Source: Pedobacter sp. Leaf176 (lineage in GTDB: Bacteria > Bacteroidota > Bacteroidia > Sphingobacteriales > Sphingobacteriaceae). Taken from it: DNA of 64,000 nucleotides. The notes under the pieces were generated by a model, which saw only the letters and a program-made list of their open reading frames with translations, had not been told where the DNA came from and ran no database searches. The stretch's first letter is position 1; the number at the start of each line of letters is the position of its first letter. Shown here one piece after another: positions 8,458 through 17,958 of this stretch. The stretch is taken from the NCBI RefSeq assembly GCF_001424305.1, contig NZ_LMPD01000006.1, positions 389,285-453,284 on the forward strand, written 5' to 3'. Made by a program: the position numbers and the translations under genes.

Positions 8458-9711
8458 TTATTCGTCGTGTAGGTCTTCTCTAAGTAGATTTAATAACATC
8501 ATCAAAGCTGATGCCGCGGAACGTTCTATATTTTGAAAGCGTTTATTACTGAAATCAAACACTTTAGCTACCGTTTTATTTTTAGATGAAATTGCTATCC
8601 ACACCGTGCCAACTGGTTTATCATCTGTACCTCCATCTGGTCCGGCAATGCCACTTACTGCAATTGAATAATCTGTCTTGAAATGCTTGATGGCGCCTTC
8701 AGCCATTTCAGTAACAGTTTCTTCACTTACTGCTCCAAACCTGGTTAAAGTACTTTCCTTAACACCTAATATAGATTCTTTCAATTCATATGCGTAAGCT
8801 ACTGCTCCGCCCCAATAAACTGAAGAACAACCAGGATGCTGGGTAATTAAATGTGCGATATAGCCACCCGTACAACTCTCTGCAGTAGATAAAGTTAGTC
8901 CTTTGGCTTTCATGATATTCAGAATGGCTTGCTCCAGCGGAATATCTTCATCAATTACAACATGCTTTTTAATCCTTGCTATAATTTGTTGTGCATAAGC
9001 CTCAACTTCCTTATTCACGGCCATTTCATTTTCACCGCTGGCAGATAAACGTAAACGCACCTGACCCAGTTTAGGTAAATAAGCAAGTTTTATATGAGAT
9101 GGCAAGCCATCTTCAATTTCTTCTATTTCCTTCGCTAAAAACGATTCACCAATATTTGCTGTTAGAATGGTCTTATGAACGATCGATGGTAATTTGAACC
9201 GCGATTTAATTCTTGGCAACACTTCATCGTCCATTAAATACATCATCTCGTAAGGCACACCGGGCATTGATACAAAAATCTTATTATTTTGCTCAAACCA
9301 CATACAAGGAGCTGTCCCATTTTTATTTACAATGACTTCGCAGCCGTCCGGTACATCTGCTTGCTGCATATTAATATCCAATAGTGGGCGCTTGTATTTC
9401 TCGAAAATTTGCCTGACCATTTCTAATGATCCTGCATCTCTGCGAAAGCTCATGTTGAAATACTTTGCCAATGTTTTTTTGGTTATATCATCTTTTGTAG
9501 GGCCTAAACCACCTGTAATTAAAATTACATCAGCACGTTGTTCTGCATCAGCCAAACTTTGGAGAATGTGATTTTCATCATCAGAAACTGAGGTAATCTG
9601 TTTAACTGAAATTCCAGTTAAATTTAATTGACGTGCCATCCATGCTGAATTGGTGTCAACGATTTGGCCAATGAGGATTTCATCGCCAATAGTTATGATT
9701 TCGGCTAACAT
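8458..9711 (-). CDS. cinA: CinA: nicotinamide-nucleotide amidase / competence-damage inducible protein
   Basis: 417 residues with the full two-domain CinA layout: an N-terminal molybdopterin-binding-like domain (ITIGDEILIGQ at 6-16, TGGLGPTKDD near 66) and a C-terminal amidase domain with STAESCTGG and SGIAGPDGGT. The C-terminal domain hydrolyses nicotinamide mononucleotide to recycle NAD, and the N-terminal domain has ADP-ribose pyrophosphatase activity in characterised relatives. Its ATG follows the lptD stop by a single base, so the two are co-transcribed although functionally unrelated. Confidence 0.94.
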   Translation of the reverse strand: MLAEIITIGDEILIGQIVDTNSAWMARQLNLTGISVKQITSVSDDENHILQSLADAEQRADVILITGGLGPTKDDITKKTLAKYFNMSFRRDAGSLEMVRQIFEKYKRPLLDINMQQADVPDGCEVIVNKNGTAPCMWFEQNNKIFVSMPGVPYEMMYLMDDEVLPRIKSRFKLPSIVHKTILTANIGESFLAKEIEEIEDGLPSHIKLAYLPKLGQVRLRLSASGENEMAVNKEVEAYAQQIIARIKKHVVIDEDIPLEQAILNIMKAKGLTLSTAESCTGGYIAHLITQHPGCSSVYWGGAVAYAYELKESILGVKESTLTRFGAVSEETVTEMAEGAIKHFKTDYSIAVSGIAGPDGGTDDKPVGTVWIAISSKNKTVAKVFDFSNKRFQNIERSAASALMMLLNLLREDLHDE

Positions 9712-9712
9712 A

Positions 9713-12370
9713 TTAATATCCTGTACTGTAAAAGCCCTGTCTTTTACTTAATTTTAAATCCTGTAGAATTGACGCTTTAACTTTGATAGTTACTGAATAA
9801 CTCTTGTAAGCACCGTACGGTATCCAGTTTACGCTCATATCCCAACAATGCAAATCGCGATAAATTGCAAGTGTCATTGGAGTCAAGCCTTGATTTTTAA
9901 AATCATAACCGGAGTTAAAGGTAAATTTCCATTTTGGCGTCAGGTTAAAATCACCGTTAAAGTTTAAAGTATTGGTAACTGTTTGCACGCCTAAGATGTT
10001 TGAATAATCAAACCGGTAAGAGAAAGCAAAGTTCCAGGGAATATTAAAATCAACAAATGCATTGGGATCCCGGTTTATAGCATTTAGCTGTTCCGACTGC
10101 AATGGTGTCATTCCCTGTTGTTCAATTTGATCTTTCGTTTTATCGTAAGCTTCATTTTTCTTTTTTAAAGCATCTGCATTGAAATTATAATCAAAAGAGA
10201 AACCAATGTTTTGCAATCTTGGGAAAAATTGACCACCCTGCCAGAAATACCTCGTGTCTTCCAACTTTTGAACGAAAACACCATTATTAATTGAATCGCG
10301 CAATACATATGGATTAAATGTCCCGTTATATGATATCCCTAATTTATCCGTAAATTGAGAACGTCCGCTAAAACTTATATCAGACAACTTTCTTCTTGTA
10401 GCTAAAAAATTATATGACCCACTAAAACTTAAACCTTGGATAATAGGAATCTTTCTCTCTCCGGTTCCAGTTGTATCTTTGCTAGACTTAACTTTTAATT
10501 CTGTCGTATTATCTAAAGTAAAGCCGATTGCGGCCTGCCTGCCTGAAAATGAACCTGGAAAAGCGGTACCCTCAAAAATTGAATAGGTTAAGGGTAAACC
10601 AGTACCTGTGTTTGTTATCTTTCTTCCATTTTGATCTATAGCCTCTTTATATATCCCTCTCGAAGGATCCGTAAAATCAGGCGAATAGGTAAAACTTACA
10701 CTAGGCGTCATCACATGACGCAACTGCTTGATGTTGCCCAGATTTTTAAATTCCTTCGTTTTTCCATAAACCTTGGTTGACATACTTGTCGAAAGATTAT
10801 AACTTCCACCACGTTTAAAACCACTTAAGGTATCCATTCTGGAAGTATATGATCCATCAGTAAACGTGGTGAACCGCTTATTGATGGTTTGAAAATTCCA
10901 AACTTCATTATAGGTTCCGCCCATGCTGAAGGTTAAATATTTTAGTAGGGTAAAATTCATTCCAATCGGAATCGTATGACTAAAGCCGGTTTGTAATTTC
11001 CTTAACCCTTCAGGTTTAAATAATATGTTATCGGCTGTATTGATGTTATTGTTACCTTGCAAACTATAACCGACGGTAATTCTTTGATACCATTTTTGTT
11101 CGCCGGTTCGGTTTTTAGAATCGAAAGGACTAATGGTAGACATATTTAGATTCATGGTAGGTAACTGCAAAGCAATTGTACCCAAGCCAAAATCCTGAGT
11201 CGCGCTCAATGCTGTGCTAAAATTGAATAAGCCGCCGCCTAATACTTTTGAGTAGGCAATGCTACTATTTGAACTGTTTTGGGCAATTGCGCGCTGATCA
11301 TAAGTAGAATTGGCAGCGGTTGCTTTGTAATAGGAAGCAGAACTTAAATTAACACTTGCTGTAAATGTAGATCCAGGACTTGCATTTGGATTTTGACTGT
11401 GGTTCCAGCCTATTCTAAAGTTTTTACCGACGTCTTCCAGACCCTGAAGACCATTTCTGGTACTTGCATAATTGATATTTATCCCGCCATTAAACTTATA
11501 TCTTTTAGTGTAATTACTTTGCAAAGAAGTTTCATAAGAACCATTTGTATAAATCGTTCCCAGAAACTTAGCGTCCCAATAGTCATTTAGACCCAGATAA
11601 TATCCAAAATTCTGAAGGAAAAAACCACGTGATGCATCTTCACCGGGTGTAGGCAACATGATACCAGATGTTCGTTTGTTTTGTTTTGGAAAAAATGCAA
11701 ATGGCAAGGCAAAAGGCGTCGAAACATCTTCAATCTTCATGTAAACAGGTCCGGTGATAATGGTTTTTTCTGTGGCAATCCCTTTGCTTATCATTAAACC
11801 AAAATGCGGATGTGGCAAGTTACAGGTGCTGTACATCATATTTTTTATATGTACCTCATCGTCTGCTTGTTTTTTACTCTGCCCACCAGAGAAAAACCCA
11901 CCCTCCTGTTCTGAAAATACACCGAAAACTTTCGCCCTTGTAGTAGCAGAATTATAATAAAGAGAATCCGCCATAGCAGTACCTTCAGTACCTGATTTAA
12001 AGATTGGCTTGCCTACATACCTTTTGGTTTTCGGATCCGTTCGGCCGCTCGCAAAAATTATATTATTCTTCTGGTCATACCTGATGTAATCTGCATCTAA
12101 TTCAAAATCGCCGTAGGTTACCCGTGCATTTCCATACATGTAGATAATATTTCCAGCTTTATTCATTCTAATGGAATCCCTTGCTTTGTATTCCACTTTT
12201 TGGTCAAGGCTGCTGTTATTATTTTTATTTACTTTAGAAGTATCCTTCTTTGTAGTGTCTTGTTGTATTACTTGCTGCAATGAAAATGCAGAAAATGCGT
12301 TAGCTTTATTAACGTTTAGTGTTAATAAAATGACAGAAAATAGTAAAATAGAATTGCTTAGAAGTTTCAA
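9713..12370 (-). CDS. lptD: LPS-assembly outer-membrane protein LptD
   Basis: 885-residue outer-membrane protein. A signal peptide (KLLSNSILLFSVILL onward, to about residue 26) precedes an LptA/OstA-like beta-jellyroll region (about 55-240, with GNIIYMYGNARVTYG) and a long C-terminal beta-barrel rich in alternating aromatic strands. This is the Bacteroidetes form of LptD, which inserts lipopolysaccharide into the outer leaflet. The start codon must be TTG: an in-frame stop lies 18 bases upstream and no ATG precedes the signal peptide. The gene diverges from the first amidase gene and leads into cinA. Kdo genes elsewhere in the window (40145-44304) support LPS production. Confidence 0.85.
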   Translation of the reverse strand: MKLLSNSILLFSVILLTLNVNKANAFSAFSLQQVIQQDTTKKDTSKVNKNNNSSLDQKVEYKARDSIRMNKAGNIIYMYGNARVTYGDFELDADYIRYDQKNNIIFASGRTDPKTKRYVGKPIFKSGTEGTAMADSLYYNSATTRAKVFGVFSEQEGGFFSGGQSKKQADDEVHIKNMMYSTCNLPHPHFGLMISKGIATEKTIITGPVYMKIEDVSTPFALPFAFFPKQNKRTSGIMLPTPGEDASRGFFLQNFGYYLGLNDYWDAKFLGTIYTNGSYETSLQSNYTKRYKFNGGININYASTRNGLQGLEDVGKNFRIGWNHSQNPNASPGSTFTASVNLSSASYYKATAANSTYDQRAIAQNSSNSSIAYSKVLGGGLFNFSTALSATQDFGLGTIALQLPTMNLNMSTISPFDSKNRTGEQKWYQRITVGYSLQGNNNINTADNILFKPEGLRKLQTGFSHTIPIGMNFTLLKYLTFSMGGTYNEVWNFQTINKRFTTFTDGSYTSRMDTLSGFKRGGSYNLSTSMSTKVYGKTKEFKNLGNIKQLRHVMTPSVSFTYSPDFTDPSRGIYKEAIDQNGRKITNTGTGLPLTYSIFEGTAFPGSFSGRQAAIGFTLDNTTELKVKSSKDTTGTGERKIPIIQGLSFSGSYNFLATRRKLSDISFSGRSQFTDKLGISYNGTFNPYVLRDSINNGVFVQKLEDTRYFWQGGQFFPRLQNIGFSFDYNFNADALKKKNEAYDKTKDQIEQQGMTPLQSEQLNAINRDPNAFVDFNIPWNFAFSYRFDYSNILGVQTVTNTLNFNGDFNLTPKWKFTFNSGYDFKNQGLTPMTLAIYRDLHCWDMSVNWIPYGAYKSYSVTIKVKASILQDLKLSKRQGFYSTGY

Positions 12371-12386
12371 ATTCGTATTTGAATGT

Positions 12387-12394
12387 TATTTTTG
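12387..12394 (+). promoter_or_regulatory. -7 box candidate of the amidase pair
   Basis: TATTTTTG matches TAnnTTTG exactly and predicts transcription from about 12401. That would exclude the upstream TTG at 12379 as a start and favours ATG 12445. It lies only 17 bases from the lptD start codon on the other strand, so the two promoters must overlap. Confidence 0.45.
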
Positions 12395-12444
12395 CACAAA
12401 TGTTTAATCAAAAACGTTCAAAATTAGTGAAAAATATACCATTG

Positions 12445-13308
12445 ATGTATCTTAAAAACCTTTTGCCCTTTATTATTTGTACAATACTCCTAAATATAGT
12501 TGATTATCAGCTACATGCGCAAGAATATAAAATTAAAACAATTGTTATAGATGCCGGTCACGGTGGTAAAGATGGTGCTACGCATGGGGTTTATTCCAAA
12601 GAAAAGGACGTTGCATTAAAAACAGCATTAAATCTTGGAAAAGCATTACAGGATAGTATTAAAGACATTAAAATAATTTACACCAGACAAACTGATGTTT
12701 TTATCCCATTATATGAGCGGATCAACATTGCCAATAATGCAAAAGCAGACTTATTTATATCGATTCACCTGAACGACATGCCGGTTCGCGTATCGCGTGT
12801 TGTAGATTATTACAAAAAAGTCAAAGGCAGAAAAGTTCCTGTTTATAGAACAATTGCTTCCAAAAGTACGTCAACCAGGGGAACCGAAACCTTTGTATCA
12901 GGTATGGGCAGAATGGATGAACAGGATGAGGTGATCAAACGTGAGAATGCATCAATGTTTTTAGAGGATAACTATCAGAAAAATTATGAAGGTTTTATAG
13001 CCAACACGCCTGAAAATGATATTATGGTTTCGATAATGAAGCAAACCAATAGAGATAGAAGTTTAAAATTTGCCTCTATGCTTCAGCAGGAATACATCAA
13101 CGCTGGCAGAATTAACAGAGGTGTACAAGAAAAGAGCCTGGCGGTGTTAGCCAGAGCTTCCATGCCTGCCGTACTTACCGAAATCGGGTTTGTGAGCAAC
13201 CCCGAAGAAGAAGATTACATGAATTCGCAAGAAGGACAGAATGAAATTGTTACCGGCATTATCAGAGCAATTAAGAATTACAAACGTTTAGCAGAAACAT
13301 CTTTCTAA
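12445..13308 (+). CDS. N-acetylmuramoyl-L-alanine amidase (Amidase_3), first copy
   Basis: Zinc-dependent peptidoglycan amidase of the AmiA/AmiC type. From ATG 12445 it is 287 residues with a signal peptide ending near LHAQ. The zinc-site blocks are visible: IDAGHGGKDGAT, the SIHLND histidine, and the catalytic glutamate in LTEIGFVSN. It cleaves the amide bond between MurNAc and L-alanine during cell separation or wall turnover, acting in the periplasm. ATG 12400 and TTG 12379 are in frame upstream; I prefer 12445 because of the signal peptide and the TATTTTTG box at 12387-12394. A close paralogue follows 9 bases downstream. Confidence 0.92.
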   Translation: MYLKNLLPFIICTILLNIVDYQLHAQEYKIKTIVIDAGHGGKDGATHGVYSKEKDVALKTALNLGKALQDSIKDIKIIYTRQTDVFIPLYERINIANNAKADLFISIHLNDMPVRVSRVVDYYKKVKGRKVPVYRTIASKSTSTRGTETFVSGMGRMDEQDEVIKRENASMFLEDNYQKNYEGFIANTPENDIMVSIMKQTNRDRSLKFASMLQQEYINAGRINRGVQEKSLAVLARASMPAVLTEIGFVSNPEEEDYMNSQEGQNEIVTGIIRAIKNYKRLAETSF

Positions 13309-13317
13309 CTAGTCCTG

Positions 13318-14091
13318 ATGAGTAACAATATCTTAACTGCAATTCTTTTAAGCCTTATATCTTGTCAAGTCGCTATAGCTCAAGGTTATAAAATAAAAAC
13401 AATAGTTATTGATGCCGGACATGGTGGTAGAAAACCCGGTGCTTCAGGTAGTTTTTCTACAGAAAAAGATATTTCCCTGAAAGTAGCCTTAAAACTAGGT
13501 GCGAAATTGAAGGAAGAGCTTCCGGACATTAAAGTAATTTACACCCGTACAAAAGATGTCGATGTAGATTTATACAGAAGAGCTGAAATTGCTAACGAGG
13601 CGAACGCAGATTTATTTATATCTGTCCATTGCAATTCCATGCCTCCCGGTAGTAGGCATATCAAAGGTGTAGAAACGTTAGTTGCAGGTTCCCATCGGCT
13701 TAAAGAGCAGGATGCTGCTATTCGTGAGAACGCAGATATTAAACTGGAGAAGAACTACAAGAAGAAATATGAAGGCTATGATCCCAATGATCCTACTTCA
13801 TTTATACTTTTGTCACTATTAAAAAATGCCTTTCGCGATAAAAGCATTAAGTTTGCAAAACTAATTCAAAACAGTTACACCAGCCGAGATACTCGCCTAA
13901 GCAGAGGTGTTAAGGAACAAGGTGTACTTGTATTACAAAGATGTGGAATGCCTGCTGTTTTAACTGAAGTGGGGTTTATATCAAATAAGGAGGAAGAAAA
14001 ATATATAAACTCCGAGAAAGGACAGAATGAAATCGCAGGTTCTATTTTGGCAGCCATCAAAATATACAAAAAAAATGTAGAAGTTAGATAA
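13318..14091 (+). CDS. N-acetylmuramoyl-L-alanine amidase (Amidase_3), second copy
   Basis: 257-residue paralogue of the preceding gene. It has a signal peptide ending at AIAQ, IDAGHGGRKPGAS, the SVHCNS histidine block and LTEVGFISN. The shared order of motifs, the QGYKIKTIVIDAGHGG-like N-terminus in both, and the 9-base gap show a tandem duplication. The insert between zinc motifs is shorter than in the first copy (which carries about 25 extra residues around VDYYKKVKGRK), so the two may differ in regulation or partner. Periplasmic wall hydrolase. Confidence 0.92.
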   Translation: MSNNILTAILLSLISCQVAIAQGYKIKTIVIDAGHGGRKPGASGSFSTEKDISLKVALKLGAKLKEELPDIKVIYTRTKDVDVDLYRRAEIANEANADLFISVHCNSMPPGSRHIKGVETLVAGSHRLKEQDAAIRENADIKLEKNYKKKYEGYDPNDPTSFILLSLLKNAFRDKSIKFAKLIQNSYTSRDTRLSRGVKEQGVLVLQRCGMPAVLTEVGFISNKEEEKYINSEKGQNEIAGSILAAIKIYKKNVEVR

Positions 14092-14246
14092 CTGGCATTA
14101 TAAATGATTTACGATTAAAATAAAATTAAAGAATGAATAATTAAATTTGTTATCACATTCACATATTTAACACCGACGAACAACAATAGCGCTCAAGCAG
14201 GTAATAATGATTAATTTAGCGCCTGTAGCCATTAAAGAAAACACTC

Positions 14247-15200
14247 ATGAAGATTAAGAACGAAACCAAAGTTGGCATTTTAGCTGCATTTGCCATTGCT
14301 TTGTTGATTATTGGTTATAACTTTTTAAAAGGTAACTCTATTTTTTCAAGCGAAACAAAGTTATTTGCCAGGTATACACGGGTTGACGGTTTAACGGTAT
14401 CTAAACCCATTTTAATTAATGGATATCAAATCGGACGTGTAGCAGCACTACAATTAGAGCCGGACGGAACTATTCTGGCCACGCTTAGTATAAATAGTAA
14501 ATATGAAATTCCTGAAAACAGTATCGCTCGTTTAGAGGGTACTGACCTTTTAGGCAGTAAGGCGATTGTAATGTCGTTGGGTAACTCTAAAAAGATGGCA
14601 GAAGACGGTTTTACCCTGAATGCAAACGTGGAAAAAGGATTAATGGAGCAGGTTCAACCTGTACAGAAAAAAGCCGAGATGATCATCGGGAAAATGGACT
14701 CCATTTTAAGTAGCGTAAATTCTATACTGAATCCGAATTTTCAGAAAAATGTTGATAAAAGTTTTAGCAGCATTGCTGGAACACTTGCTTCCCTGGAAAC
14801 AACTTCTAAAAAAGTTGATGGTTTAGTAGGTTCCGAAAGTGCCCGTATTGAAGCAATCTTCAAAAATGTTGAAGGCATTACCGCTAACTTAAATAATAAC
14901 AATAAAAAAATCAGTGATATCTTAACGAACATTAACACGGTTACCGATAAATTTGCAGCAGCTAATTTCAAAGAAACATTAGATAATGCAAATAACGCGA
15001 TAGCAGATCTACAAAGCGTTATTTCAGGCATTAAGAGTGGTAAAGGAAGTTTAGGTTTATTATTAAATGATGATAAAATGTATCAGAACTTAAACAACGC
15101 ATCTAAAAACCTGGATGAGCTAATGATCGATTTAAAAGCTAATCCTAAACGTTATGTACACTTCTCAGTATTTGGAGGTGGTAATAAAAAAGATAAGTAA
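14247..15200 (+). CDS. MlaD-family (MCE domain) lipid-transport protein
   Basis: 317 residues: one N-terminal membrane helix (about 8-26), an MCE/MlaD domain (about 36-115, with VDGLTVSKPILINGYQIG), then a long helical, coiled-coil-prone region rich in Asn, Ser and Leu. MlaD subunits carry phospholipids between the inner and outer membranes together with the MlaE permease and MlaF ATPase, which are not in this window. A solitary mlaD-like gene beside an amidase gene is common in Bacteroidetes. A strong terminator follows at 15214-15256. Confidence 0.88.
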   Translation: MKIKNETKVGILAAFAIALLIIGYNFLKGNSIFSSETKLFARYTRVDGLTVSKPILINGYQIGRVAALQLEPDGTILATLSINSKYEIPENSIARLEGTDLLGSKAIVMSLGNSKKMAEDGFTLNANVEKGLMEQVQPVQKKAEMIIGKMDSILSSVNSILNPNFQKNVDKSFSSIAGTLASLETTSKKVDGLVGSESARIEAIFKNVEGITANLNNNNKKISDILTNINTVTDKFAAANFKETLDNANNAIADLQSVISGIKSGKGSLGLLLNDDKMYQNLNNASKNLDELMIDLKANPKRYVHFSVFGGGNKKDK

Positions 15201-15213
15201 GAATTAAGTTTTA

Positions 15214-15256
15214 GCACAAAGCCTTGTTTTTTTTAAATTGCAAGGCTTTTTTGTGC
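15214..15256 (+). terminator. Rho-independent terminator after the MlaD-family gene
   Basis: GCACAAAGCCTTG at 15214-15226 pairs with CAAGGCTTTTTTGTGC at 15241-15256, with a T-rich loop and a T tract inside the right arm. It starts 14 bases after the stop codon. Confidence 0.85.
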
Positions 15257-15525
15257 AACCAAATTCTGCTAAATGTTTTTTCTGCCATGGAAAAACAGAA
15301 AGTAAGGAAAGTATTAATTCGTTAATTATCCTGAATTAAATGAAAGATCTTTAAAATGGCCGATGTAATTTTAGGACATGATGCCTATGAGACATCAGCG
15401 AGCAAAATTCTGTCAAAAAGTATCCACGATTAGAAAATAAACGCGGATTGATATTTACGTTAATAAGGACCTGCTTGCGCTCCCTGCGCCATTTATCTAT
15501 TAACTTTATGGTCAGATGGAATAAA
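15257..15525. other. Intergenic gap between convergent genes
   Basis: About 270 bases between the terminator of the MlaD-family gene and the 3' end of rnz. I see no convincing ORF, RNA gene or repeat on either strand. Confidence 0.5.
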
Positions 15526-16431
15526 CTATAGTTGATAGGTCCTTCCTTCCACAGCTAGTTCCGTTTGCTCAAAAACGGATTGTGTTTCTTCCAAAAGCAT
15601 CTGGAGTGTTTTGTATCGGGATGAAAAATGCCCGATTATTAATCGTTTTACACCATTAATTTTAGCAACCTCTCCTGCTTGTAAAGCAGTTGTATGGTGG
15701 GTTTCGTTTGCCCTGTCTAACAGTTCATGCATAAAGGTTGCTTCATGGTAAAGTGTATCGCAACCTTTTATAATCGGAAAATATCGTTCATCATACATCG
15801 TGTCAGAACAATAAGCATAACTTCTTGGTGGGTCAGCAGGCGTAGTATAATCATTACTCTTCAAAATCTCACCACTTGGCAATTCTACATCAATTCCTCT
15901 TTTTAATGCCGTATAATAAGCCATTGGAATCGATACGGCTTTATCTTTAATTATCTTGCGCTGTCTTTGTTTCTGTTGAAAGATAAAACCAGTAGTTGGA
16001 ATGCGATGATTTAAAATTATAGTTTTGACAATCAAATCCTGATTCTCAAAAATCTGCCTGGATTCATCAGCTTCGATTGGAAAAAACTCAATAGAGTACC
16101 TTAAATTAGTATCAGAATATTTAAATTGAATTTCAAGGATTTCCAAAAGTGGTTTGGGCCCAAAAATTTGCATAGGCTTTATCCGGCCATTTAAATGCAA
16201 ACTGGATAACAAACCAATTAAACCAAAATAGTGGTCACCGTGCAAGTGACTAATAAAAATACAATCGATTCGGGCAGCCTTTAGATTATACTTTGTGAAT
16301 TGGAGCTGCGTGCCTTCTCCACAGTCTATAAGATAGTATTTTTCATTACAATTTAGTAGCTGCGCCGATGGATTCCTGTTAAAAACAGGTGTTGCCGAAC
16401 TGCTGCCTAGGATTGTAACTTCAAATTTCAT
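15526..16431 (-). CDS. rnz: Ribonuclease Z
   Basis: 301-residue MBL-fold endonuclease. The zinc motif is SHLHGDHYFGL (His62, His64, Asp66, His67), the N-terminus LGSSSATP is typical of the family, and HxE-type residues (HHTTALQAGEVAK) and GHFSSRY near the C-terminus are as in RNase Z. It cuts the 3' trailer of tRNA precursors. The STAS gene lies upstream on the same strand, separated by a strong terminator at 16445-16478, so rnz probably has its own promoter. Confidence 0.95.
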   Translation of the reverse strand: MKFEVTILGSSSATPVFNRNPSAQLLNCNEKYYLIDCGEGTQLQFTKYNLKAARIDCIFISHLHGDHYFGLIGLLSSLHLNGRIKPMQIFGPKPLLEILEIQFKYSDTNLRYSIEFFPIEADESRQIFENQDLIVKTIILNHRIPTTGFIFQQKQRQRKIIKDKAVSIPMAYYTALKRGIDVELPSGEILKSNDYTTPADPPRSYAYCSDTMYDERYFPIIKGCDTLYHEATFMHELLDRANETHHTTALQAGEVAKINGVKRLIIGHFSSRYKTLQMLLEETQSVFEQTELAVEGRTYQL

Positions 16432-16444
16432 AATAATAAGATAT

Positions 16445-16478
16445 AAAAAACCTCGTAGAATTTAAAAACTACGAGGCC
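16445..16478 (-). terminator. Rho-independent terminator of the STAS gene
   Basis: CCTCGTAG (16451-16458) pairs perfectly with CTACGAGG (16469-16476); read on the minus strand the stem is followed by six T residues. It lies between the STAS gene and rnz. Confidence 0.9.
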
Positions 16479-16499
16479 TGGATTTTTATTTAATTGTCT

Positions 16500-16877
16500 T
16501 TATTTGTCGCCTCTGAATTCTTTTTCTAATTCATCCATGAAGATAAAATCAGTTGCTTCCGCCAATGTATTAACAAACGTTACAGATTGAAATATGTTTG
16601 ATAATTCTATTATTGGAGCGATTTCATCATTAATTCCGGTTACGATAAATAAGCCACCGGCCGATTTGCAAAGCCTGTCTCCAACTAATAAACAGCTTAA
16701 GTCTTGTGCGTCAGTACATTCTTTAACATGGCTTAAGTCGACAATGATGTTTTTAAAACCTTCTGCATTAAGCAAATATAATTCAGATTTTATACCAGGT
16801 GCATTATCATTTGTAAACTTAGGCTCCTTAAGCTTTAAGGTTACATATTTGTCGTGTTTATCTACTGAAAATTTCAT
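16500..16877 (-). CDS. STAS-domain protein (anti-sigma factor antagonist type)
   Basis: 125-residue single STAS domain. The hydrophobic beta strands (KYVTLKLKEP, GFKNIIVDLSHV), the loop CTDAQDLSCLLVG and the following helix (VGDRLCKSAGG) fit the anti-anti-sigma fold. In canonical antagonists a serine in the DSSG-type loop is phosphorylated by an anti-sigma kinase; here the equivalent loop is DAQDLS, so phospho-control is uncertain. No sigma or kinase gene is adjacent. Ended by a strong terminator on its own strand. Confidence 0.75.
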   Translation of the reverse strand: MKFSVDKHDKYVTLKLKEPKFTNDNAPGIKSELYLLNAEGFKNIIVDLSHVKECTDAQDLSCLLVGDRLCKSAGGLFIVTGINDEIAPIIELSNIFQSVTFVNTLAEATDFIFMDELEKEFRGDK

Positions 16878-16912
16878 CTCTTCTAATCTTTATTTTACTA
16901 ATGTATAAAAAT

Positions 16913-17857
16913 TTAAAGGGTTTCCAAAGCCTTTAGAACATTGCTTTCTATACGGCTTGAAATCGCATCTGCATCGGCTTTAACAAAACTTTCACCCACA
17001 ATTTTTTCGTAGAGCTCTATATAACGATCAGAAATTGAATTTACAATCGCCGGCGTCATCTCTGGAATAACCTGTCCATCTTTACCTTGAAAGCCATTTT
17101 CAATTAACCATTTTCTTACAAATTCTTTTGATAGCTGCTTTTGAGGTTCATTGGCATTCTGGCGTTCTTCATATCCATCAGCATAAAAATAGCGGGAAGA
17201 ATCTGGCGTATGAATTTCGTCAATTAAGTAAATAACACCGTCAGCTTTGCCAAATTCATACTTGGTGTCAACCAAAATTAACCCACTTTTCGCCGCGATT
17301 TCAGTTCCACGTTGATATAAGGCGTATGTAAATGCTTCTAACTTTTCATAATCTGTTAGAGAAACGATTCCTTTTGCCAAAATATCTTCTTTCGATATGT
17401 CCTCATCATGACCAACAGATGCTTTTGTTGTTGGCGTAATAATCGGATGAGGCAGTTTATCGTTCTCTCTTAAGCCATCCGGCAAAGAAACACCACAAAC
17501 CGAACGTTTGCCTGCGCTGTATTCACGCCATGCGTGGCCAGCCAAATAGCCTCTTATAACCATTTCAACCTTAAAAGGCTCACAGATGCGTCCAATTGTA
17601 ACCATTGGGTCTGGAACAGATATTACCCAATTTGGAACGATGTCCTGGGTGGCGGCGAGAAATTTCGCCGCAATCTGGTTTAAAACCTGACCTTTAAAAG
17701 GTATAGCCTCTGGCAGAACGACGTCGAATGCAGAGATTCGGTCAGACACGACCATTACCATTACTTTATCGGCGATTGTGTAAACATCACGTACTTTACC
17801 TTTGTAAAAATTGCTTTGATTTGGGAAATTGAAATTCGTTTCTTTTTGTGCTTTCAT
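16913..17857 (-). CDS. purC: Phosphoribosylaminoimidazole-succinocarboxamide synthase
   Basis: 314-residue SAICAR synthase of purine biosynthesis, joining aspartate to CAIR with ATP. Visible family blocks are KGKVRDVY at residues 19-26, RISAFDVVLPE, EMVIRGYLAGHAWREY and the C-terminal DTKYEFG/LIDEIHTPDSSRYF region. The length is that of the longer type found in Bacteroidetes and eukaryotes. No other purine gene is adjacent. The ATG at 17857 is the natural start. Confidence 0.96.
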   Translation of the reverse strand: MKAQKETNFNFPNQSNFYKGKVRDVYTIADKVMVMVVSDRISAFDVVLPEAIPFKGQVLNQIAAKFLAATQDIVPNWVISVPDPMVTIGRICEPFKVEMVIRGYLAGHAWREYSAGKRSVCGVSLPDGLRENDKLPHPIITPTTKASVGHDEDISKEDILAKGIVSLTDYEKLEAFTYALYQRGTEIAAKSGLILVDTKYEFGKADGVIYLIDEIHTPDSSRYFYADGYEERQNANEPQKQLSKEFVRKWLIENGFQGKDGQVIPEMTPAIVNSISDRYIELYEKIVGESFVKADADAISSRIESNVLKALETL

Positions 17858-17926
17858 GAGGGCATAAAAATAAATAAAAAAGTCGGAAAGTTCGAGGAAC
17901 TGATGCCTCCAGATAAAATGTATAGA

Positions 17927-17958
17927 TAAACCTCTTAGTTTAGCGGATAAGAGGTTTA
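17927..17958 (-). terminator. Stem-loop at the end of the 99-residue gene
   Basis: TAAACCTCTTA (17927-17937) pairs perfectly with TAAGAGGTTTA (17948-17958), 11 base pairs around a 10-base loop. The right arm lies inside the last codons of the gene. There is no T run after it on the minus strand, so it is either a weak terminator or an mRNA 3' stabiliser. Confidence 0.5.

Noticed and set aside
8258..8536. Plus-strand ORF opposite the E2 and cinA genes
   Set aside because: It is a shadow of the opposite-strand genes, crossing two gene ends, with no family pattern.
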